NCBI GenBank assembly: GCA_030490835.1
Contig: CM059972.1
Span: forward strand, 13,183,764-13,247,763
From: Annona cherimola
Taxonomy: Eukaryota > Streptophyta > Magnoliopsida > Magnoliales > Annonaceae
Length of the DNA: 64,000 nt
Direction of reading: 5' to 3'
A model generated the notes under the pieces. The model made no database searches and was not told the origin of the DNA. It worked only from the letters and a program-made list of their open reading frames with translations. A program made the translations under genes and the position numbers. Every line of letters starts with the position of its first letter. The stretch's first letter is position 1. Positions 57,807 to 64,000 of this stretch are shown piece by piece.

Positions 57807-60754
57807 ATGTCGAGGACGGAATCTGTAGAAGAAATTGTGGTTGTGGGAGCTGGTATAGCAGGCCTGGCCACATCGTTGGGCCTTCACAGGTGTTTTTTTT
57901 TTCCCAGATCATTTTCCAATTAATATTATCTTATTATCATCCTTTTGCAAGTCCTCTACTTCTTTGTTAGTTGTTTGATGCTAACAGAGCTGATTGTATC
58001 ACAATAGACTGGGATTGAGATGCTTGATCTTGGAGTCGTCCAACACCCTGAGAGATACTGGGTTTTCCTTCGTCACTTTTCCCAATGCTTGGAGGGCCTT
58101 GGATGCTCTGGGTATCGGTGATTTCCTAAGGCAACAGCACCTCCAACTTCAAGGGTATGCAGCAATCGATGTTATATTTTATTATGTTCACCTTGCCTGG
58201 ATGCAAACAGAGTTGAAGCTGGTGAAACAAATGAGAATCCATTAAAGAGAACAAAATTACATAAACATGTGGAATTGCTACTTCCTTATGTGTTTATTTA
58301 TTGTTCTGTAAAGTGGAAATGAGTCATGGAAGCCCTATTAGAAATACTTAAGTTAGGTACCCTCTAAACCAATGTGCTTGGACGTGCCGCTGAATTGATT
58401 GGAGTAAATAGTCTGATCAGATGATGATGGGCAGACCAAAATTTCCTCGACTTGTTGGAGGAGTGAATGTGCAATTACAGAACTTTGCATTTGGAACTAT
58501 AAGCCATCCTGATTCCTTGTACGAATGAATGATATGAATTATGAAACACCATCAGATGTCTTTTTTCTTTTGTTCTGATTGATGAAGCTGAATACTCACA
58601 GTTGAACTCATCTGTGCATCCTGCTTCCCGACTCAGCATAATGTGATGGATTCTGACGAGTCCTAAGAGATATATTTGTGCAGGTTGATCTCAAGCTCTC
58701 TTCCTTCTGGATTTGTCACAGCAAGGGAGCCATTCGTAGGAAGGAATCAGTGAGTATAGCTATTGCTGCATAGATGGAAATAAAGACATTGAAAAATCTA
58801 TATCTATTCTCAAGAATTCTATAAAACATATATGATGTTGCAGAGAAGACTATGAAGTTCGATGTGTGAGACGGAATATATTGCTTGAAGCACTGGCCAG
58901 GGAACTTCCTCCTGGCTCCATCAGGTTAAACTCAAAAGTGGTTTCTATTGAGGAGGCGAAGAACCTGAAGATCTTGCATTTGGCTGATGGTTCAATCCTT
59001 AAAACCAAGGTACCTGAAGAAATTTTTTTTCTTCATTTGAGATTCATTCTAAGAAATTAGCATTCAAAAACTGTTATGCTATAACAATGAAATTTATGTG
59101 GGTGTTTCTTATATATTCCTCCCTAGTAAAACTGTGTGAGAGAGTATGAGATATACTAACATAGTGGTGGCCTGTTAAAGCTTTAGCCTATTGTTGGAAG
59201 ACCCCAAACTGGACATTGCACATGTTGAATTTTGAAGTGGGCGACTAACATGGCTAGCTGCATTTGATGATCCAATGACACTGACATGTTCATACGTGAG
59301 TAATCACACACTTTCAAGACCCCAATTCCGTTGTAGGTGAGCAGAAGATCATGGGCCCCAATCCCATGCCTAGTAGCAAGCTAGCAAGACTCTTCACGTC
59401 TGCAGAACAACTTGGGTGGCTTTATTTAAAAAGAATTGGATTCAAGTAAATGACTTAACCTGCCGATCTGAATTGAGTTTGAAATGGAAATAACATATGG
59501 GAGGCAGCCCAGTGCATTAAGCTCTTGCTATGAGCAGGCATAACTATACCTTGCGAAGCAAGGCATTGTTTCCACAACTTAAACCTATGACCTCCAAGTC
59601 ACACTATTGCAACTCATACCATTGTGCTCCCCTTCAAATGGAAGTAAAATTATGTCCAAGAAAAAAAAGGGAATTACAAGTTGGTTTCCACTTCTGTGCT
59701 TGGCGCAGTGAGTCCTATACTCCATCTTTTGAGAGGATCTGCAACCAGTGGTGTGCCTGGTTCTGGCTTCTAGCAGTATTCTTGCTTGGCATTAATTTGT
59801 AGGAAATTAACGAATTCGCTTTCCATTTCTTCACCTCTAACATTTCAGGTCTTGATTGGGTGCGACGGAGTGAACTCAGTGGTTGCGAAATGGCTGGGTT
59901 TTCAGAAACCAGCCTCTTCTGGGCGTTCAGCTGCAAGGGGCCTTGCAGAACTCCCAGGAGGTCATGGTCTCAAGTCTGAGTATTTGCAGTTCTTTGGAAA
60001 TGGCTTCCGTATTGGTTTCTTGCCTTGCAATGGGAAAATTGTCTACTGGTTTTTCACATACACACAATCACCCCAACGTAAGTTGCTTTCAATCTCAAAT
60101 GTGCATGAGGACTAATGTGCAATCCCATGTGCATACAACGCTGTTGCCACTCTATTTCACTGTCTTATGATACTTGTTTCTTCTTCCACAGTTAAAGGAA
60201 TGGAAGAAAGCCCAGCGAAGATCAAACAGATTGTGCTCAGCGAGCTTCAGCAAGCACCAGAACCACTGCTGAAGATCATAGAACAGACCAATCTAGATTC
60301 AGTCGTCTCCTCTCCATTAAGATTCAGATTTCCATGGGATGTTCTTTGGGGAGACATATGCAGGAACAATGTCTGTGTGGCTGGGGATGCATTGCATCCA
60401 ATGACTCCAGATATTGCCCAAGGAGCTTGCTCAGCGTTGGAAGACAGTGTTACACTGGCAAGGTGCATTGGTGAGGCCTTTTTGGGAAAACCCAAAAAAG
60501 AAATTGAAGAAGAAGGAGAAGATGATGATGAATATAGTAGGATAAAGAGAGGGTTGGAGAAGTATGCTAAGGAGAGGAGGTGGAGAGGCTTTGATCTCAT
60601 AACTACGTCCTACGTGTTGGGATCTATTCAACAGAGCAGTGGGGTGGTGACGAGCTTCTTGAGGGATAAGTTCTTGGGAGGTTTGATGGCTGCAATGCTG
60701 CTGAAGAAGACCCGGTTTGACTGTGGGAACCTCCTGAAAAATTCAAATTTGTAA
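57807..60754 (+). CDS. FAD-dependent monooxygenase (plant MO1-like), 6 exons, 417 aa
   Basis: Exons: 57807-57889, 58008-58154, 58684-58749, 58844-59009, 59849-60077, 60192-60754; all GT-AG and in frame. Class A flavoprotein features: GAGIAG dinucleotide-binding loop at residues 14-19, ending with the ribose-binding acid E37 (LILESS); DYEVRCVRR after exon 3, typical of this plant family; the DG motif in [14 protein letters not shown] (D160, G161); and the GD motif [18 protein letters not shown] (G295, D296) for FAD ribityl contact. An acidic [16 protein letters not shown] insertion follows near residue 330. Length is normal for MO1-like proteins (about 400). No signal peptide; the cellular location and substrate are unknown, though related proteins have been called salicylate- or urate-hydroxylase-like without firm proof. 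AATAAA at 60785-60790 may be the poly(A) signal. Confidence 0.92.
59500..59635 (-). mobile_element. Au-like SINE in monooxygenase intron 4
   Basis: Read on the minus strand from 59635 it begins GAAGGGGAGCACAATGG and continues GTGACTTGGAGGTCATAGG, TTGTGGAAACAATGCCTTGC and ending TAATGCACTGGGCTGCC. This matches the Au SINE known from many plants (GGGGAGCCTTGG.., GGAGGTCAC.., GGAAACAGCCTCTTGC..), with a box B-like GGTTTAAG. It is shorter than full-length Au (about 180 bp), so internal sequence has been lost. Confidence 0.75.
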
Positions 60755-61206
60755 GCTTCTAAAATGGCTGTTCTGAAAATGGGAAATAAAAATCAAATAT
60801 CTTCATATTTCAAAAGTATAAGTTTAAAGGGTACCCTTTATTTATATTACACACTCCATACACAAGACCCTTGCATAGATTTCTTAGGTCTTTCAAAATT
60901 TAAACTCATCATATGAACTTTATGAACGATCTAAAGATACCATCAGTTTTTTGTCAACTAAATTCAAAGATTTTTTAGTTGGTGTAACGTCTGGAAAATC
61001 AATAGATACGAGGGAAAATCGATAAGAATTGCAAGAAGATACAAAAGTCGAATTCGAGAAGCCCAACTTTGAGAAGGGAAGTGACTTGGGGGGGGGGGGG
61101 GTGTGGGGGTGCGGGGGGAACATTTCCCACTTCGAAGCTGATTTTGTAAAATCTAAACCATTCATCTTGCTTGAAATGAGGTTCTGCATATTAAGTAAAA
61201 TTTATT
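60755..61206. other. Monooxygenase 3' region with a G-rich tract
   Basis: This is 3' UTR/downstream sequence. At 61088-61118 there is a run of 14 G followed by GGGGG and GGGGGG tracts separated by TGT and TGC, able to form a G-quadruplex on the + strand. No gene is recognised. Confidence 0.5.
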
Positions 61207-61540
61207 CGGAGCTGACTGAATGCACATTGGTGCATTTCGCCTATGTTTAAATTTTTTTTTTTATACAACTGTTAATCTAGATGTATTTAAGATTTGTATT
61301 AATTTTTACTATTTTGAATACTTGTAGATATTTTTTTAATTTTTAAAATCAACAACATTTTAGCAATTTAAAAAATAAAAAAATCTAAAAATATCAAAAA
61401 ATAATAAAAATTTATATACATGTTAAATACACTTAGATTAGCAGTTGTATAAAAAATATTTAAAAAAATATAAAAAAAATAAGTTTTTGCATTCGGGTGC
61501 ACCGAAGCTTAGTGCACTTAGATGCACTAGATTTGGACTC
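61207..61540. mobile_element. Fold-back Mutator-like MITE, degraded left arm
   Basis: The exact 9-bp duplication AAATTTATT is at 61198-61206 and 61541-61549. The right arm, inverted, reads GAGTCCAAATCTAGTGCA, then CTTCGGTGCACCCGAATGC; the left arm keeps only GAGCTGACTGAATGCACA and has lost part. These arms resemble those of the 47911 element. The AT-rich inner arms (CAACTGTTAATCTAGATG against TTAGATTAGCAGTTGTATA) belong to the shared core. Confidence 0.82.
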
Positions 61541-61779
61541 AAATTTATTATTCATATCTATATGACATCAAACTTAATGTAGAAGTTATAACATGTTTAT
61601 ATATTTTGTAAAATAATTTTTATTTTTATGTTATATTATCATTAATAGTTTGGATTTCATAAAATCAGCTTGTTGGAGTCAAAACCAAGCATTTCCACTT
61701 TTGGAAAAGTGGAAAATGTTACATATATTGTATCAATTCCTATTAAAGAAATGGCGAAACTATTTATTTATTTAGGTCC

Positions 61780-62171
61780 GCATGTAAAATATTTTTTTAT
61801 GTAACTCTTTTTATTTTTAATATTTTTGATGGTAGATGGAAAATCCCCTACATTTCTTGTATTTAACTTCATTTATATTATTATTATTATTATTATTATA
61901 GAAATTCTCTTATTTGTTTAGCATCACTATACACTAGGGGTGCAACTTGGTACCCGGGTCGGTCTGAACCCGCCCGACCCGACCCGGTACCAAAACTAAA
62001 AATAGGTTTTATTTTTTAGATTTTTTTCAAAATAGACTCGGTTTCAACCCGACCCGTAGAAACCCGAAACCAAAACTGGGTTCACACCAACCCGGTACCA
62101 AAACCCGACCCGGTCCGAACTCGGTGTAATTTATATAATTTTTTCATAAATTATACATGTTTTTTTTGTAA

Positions 62172-62219
<48 letters not shown>

Positions 62220-63740
62220 TCAGGCATTACCAATTCTAGTTCAGACAAATCACCTCTTCCTCCATTACCAAAGTATGTTTGAGGTAACTTAATTTCTAGG
62301 ATGATTTTTTATGATTATTATCTTCTTATTGTTATCAGTTGCATGCATTTTTTTTTGTCTAGGTTGATGCATATTATTTTCAAAGATGTAAATTGAGGAG
62401 GAAGAACTTGACATTAGAAATGCAGATGGAAATCAAGGGAGAAATTACTTGGAAGTCTTTGAATAGTTTTTTAGTTTTTTTTGAAACTTTGGAGACATGA
62501 ACTCATTTGAATTTTGAATTTGTTTAAAAGTGGATGTAAACTTATTTAAACTTGAGATTTGTTTATATTGTCATTTTAAATTTGGATTGCACTTAAATTA
62601 GATTGGAATGTTGAACCATTATGCTTAGTGTATTTAGATTTAGTTGCTTTGAATAACTATTATGTGGATTATGTTTGAATTTGAGTTGACATGATAAATC
62701 TATTTCATATTATACTTTATGTTAGTATGAGAAATTTCTTAGTTTGAATTTCAGATTGTAGTATAAATTCAATTCATATTTTAAGTTTATTGGTATGACA
62801 AGTGGTCAATTTCTATTTTAGCAATTTGTATGATAAATATTCAGTCTGAATTCAATTTTAGCAATTTGTATGATAATGTTTAGTTTCAATTACAAAGTTG
62901 GTATGATATGTTCATTTTCTATTTGCTACACTTGAGTTATTTCCATTAGCTATTAAATAGAAATGACCAACTAGTCATAAAACTAACTAATTTGTCATTT
63001 ATTTGTGTTCATAGGGTGCCGAAAAATTGCTTGCAGAGTTCATTCAAAGAATATCGCAGAATTCAGCATGATGTTGCAGAATTCTTTGAAAGGATGTTGT
63101 AGAATTCAGCGTGAGGCTTTACTTCATAAACACAGATATGTATATTCTAATAATTTTCTTTTATATTACAATTAAATTTGGAAAAAACAGTTTATTGGTA
63201 ACCCGAATTCTAACCCGAAACCAAACCAAAACCAATGTGAACCCGACCCGAACCCGGTCCGAACCCGGATTAAATTCTTAGGGTTTGGGTTTGGGTTCAC
63301 TCAAACCCGGTATAACTCGACCCGAGTTGCACCCCTACTATACACAGGCTTCATATATAAATGTTTAAAATCAACATAATCGAACTATTTTATATTAAAA
63401 AATAATTTTTAAATAGTATTTTTAACATTTAAATCACTCGAAATATCATTATTTGTGGATAAATGATTTTATAAAATATTATTGCTTCTAATAATATGTG
63501 AATGAATTTAAGTATTTTTCTTAATTTATATATGAATATATCCATCGTTAAGCAAATATGACCCATGTATATATTTAATTTAGATGAAATTCTATTTATT
63601 AGCTAAATAAATGATGCTAAATACAATAAATGAATGAGATTTTGCGTCAATCATTAACATCTTAAAAATGAAGGGAATTACATAAAAATTGTTTCTATAT
63701 TAGAAGCGGAGCCTCTATTTGAACCTGCTTCTGTGAAATC
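61780..63740. repeat. AT-rich dispersed repeat, copy split by a hAT element
   Basis: The flanks of the hAT element at 61935-63337 join into a diverged copy of the 130-650 repeat (left: TTATTATTATTATTATAG then AAATTCTCTTATTTG; right: AACATTTAAATCACTCG then ATATCATTATTTGTGGA). A short (AT)n microsatellite inside the hAT element is at about 62172-62216. Confidence 0.6.
61935..63337. mobile_element. Non-autonomous hAT element (1403 bp) with exact duplication
   Basis: The termini TAGGGGTGCAACTTGG and, inverted, TAGGGGTGCAACTCGGG are flanked by CTATACAC at 61927-61934 and 63338-63345. Sub-terminal AACCCGACCCG repeats occur on both sides. A splice-acceptor-like TTTCAG followed by ATTACCAATTCTAGTTCAG and CCTCTTCCTCCATTACC near 62225-62270 could be a leftover transposase exon, but no hAT domain can be read. 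It is related to the degenerate element at 42349. Confidence 0.9.
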
Positions 63741-63759
63741 TCTACCCTCTCATTTGTTG

Positions 63760-64000
63760 GGCCTATATATAAATGCGTAACATCAATGTAATAAAATTAC
63801 TTAATACTAAAAACTAATTTTTAAATAATATTTTCAACATCTAAACCATAAAAAAATATCATTATTATGTAGATAAATAATATACGTTAATAGATCTAAG
63901 CATTTTCCCTTAATTTATACGTGAATATATCTATTTTTGAGCAAATGTGGAGCATGAATATATTTGATTTGGATGAAACTCTATCTTTTAGCTAAACAAA
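63760..64000. repeat. AT-rich dispersed repeat, further copy running off the window
   Basis: From TATATAAATGCGTAACATC onward it repeats the part of the preceding copy that starts near 63350, about 420 bases earlier, so two copies lie head to tail. The copy continues past the window end. Confidence 0.6.

Overview
The window is nuclear DNA of a flowering plant. The evidence is spliced genes with canonical GT-AG introns and plant protein families, an Athila-type Ty3/Gypsy retrotransposon with a tRNA-Asp primer site, a plant L1-type LINE with a C-terminal RNase H domain, hAT, Mutator-like and Harbinger-like MITEs, and an Au-like SINE. I cannot name the species. Nothing suggests bacterial or organellar origin.

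Layout. Bases 1-2959 are AT-rich repeat remnants. Bases 2960-22984 form one transposon nest, resolved here from target-site duplications (TSDs). A small hAT element (TSD GCTAATGT) was split by a 5'-truncated LINE. The LINE was then hit by three LTR elements: a 2.9-kb solo LTR (5469-8394, TSD TCTAC), an 11-kb Athila-like element with both LTRs (8864-19887, TSD CTCTT) and a 2.5-kb solo LTR (20041-22576, TSD ATTAT). The last LTR carries an antisense fragment of a host BTB/POZ gene upstream of a promoter that resembles a plant snRNA promoter.

Three host genes follow, all on the + strand. At 23838-33418 lies a 13-exon RBM39/CAPER (CC1-like) splicing factor with an RS domain, two RRMs and a UHM. 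At 49755-56653 lies an 8-exon Alba-domain nucleic-acid-binding protein with an RGG tail. At 57807-60754 lies a 6-exon FAD-dependent monooxygenase of the plant MO1 type. The first two act in RNA metabolism and the third is an oxidoreductase; the sequence gives no sign that the three are functionally linked.

Between the first two genes, bases 33419-49754 hold repeats. The main one is a tandem array of ~0.97-kb units (38616-48570), each starting with a tRNA-derived SINE-like head. The array is interrupted at 39962-43313 by a block containing a broken minus-strand ORF and two hAT-type elements. A recurring theme is fold-back (long inverted repeat) elements with 9-bp TSDs. They share an AT-rich core but carry unrelated terminal sequences, and two of them lie inside host-gene introns. 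Bases 60755-64000 contain another fold-back element, copies of an AT-rich repeat and a 1.4-kb hAT element with an exact 8-bp TSD.

No new enzymatic system is evident. The most interesting signals are the nest, the gene fragment plus snRNA-like promoter in a solo LTR, the modular fold-back family, and the repeat in the RBM39-like gene that multiplies a splice donor.
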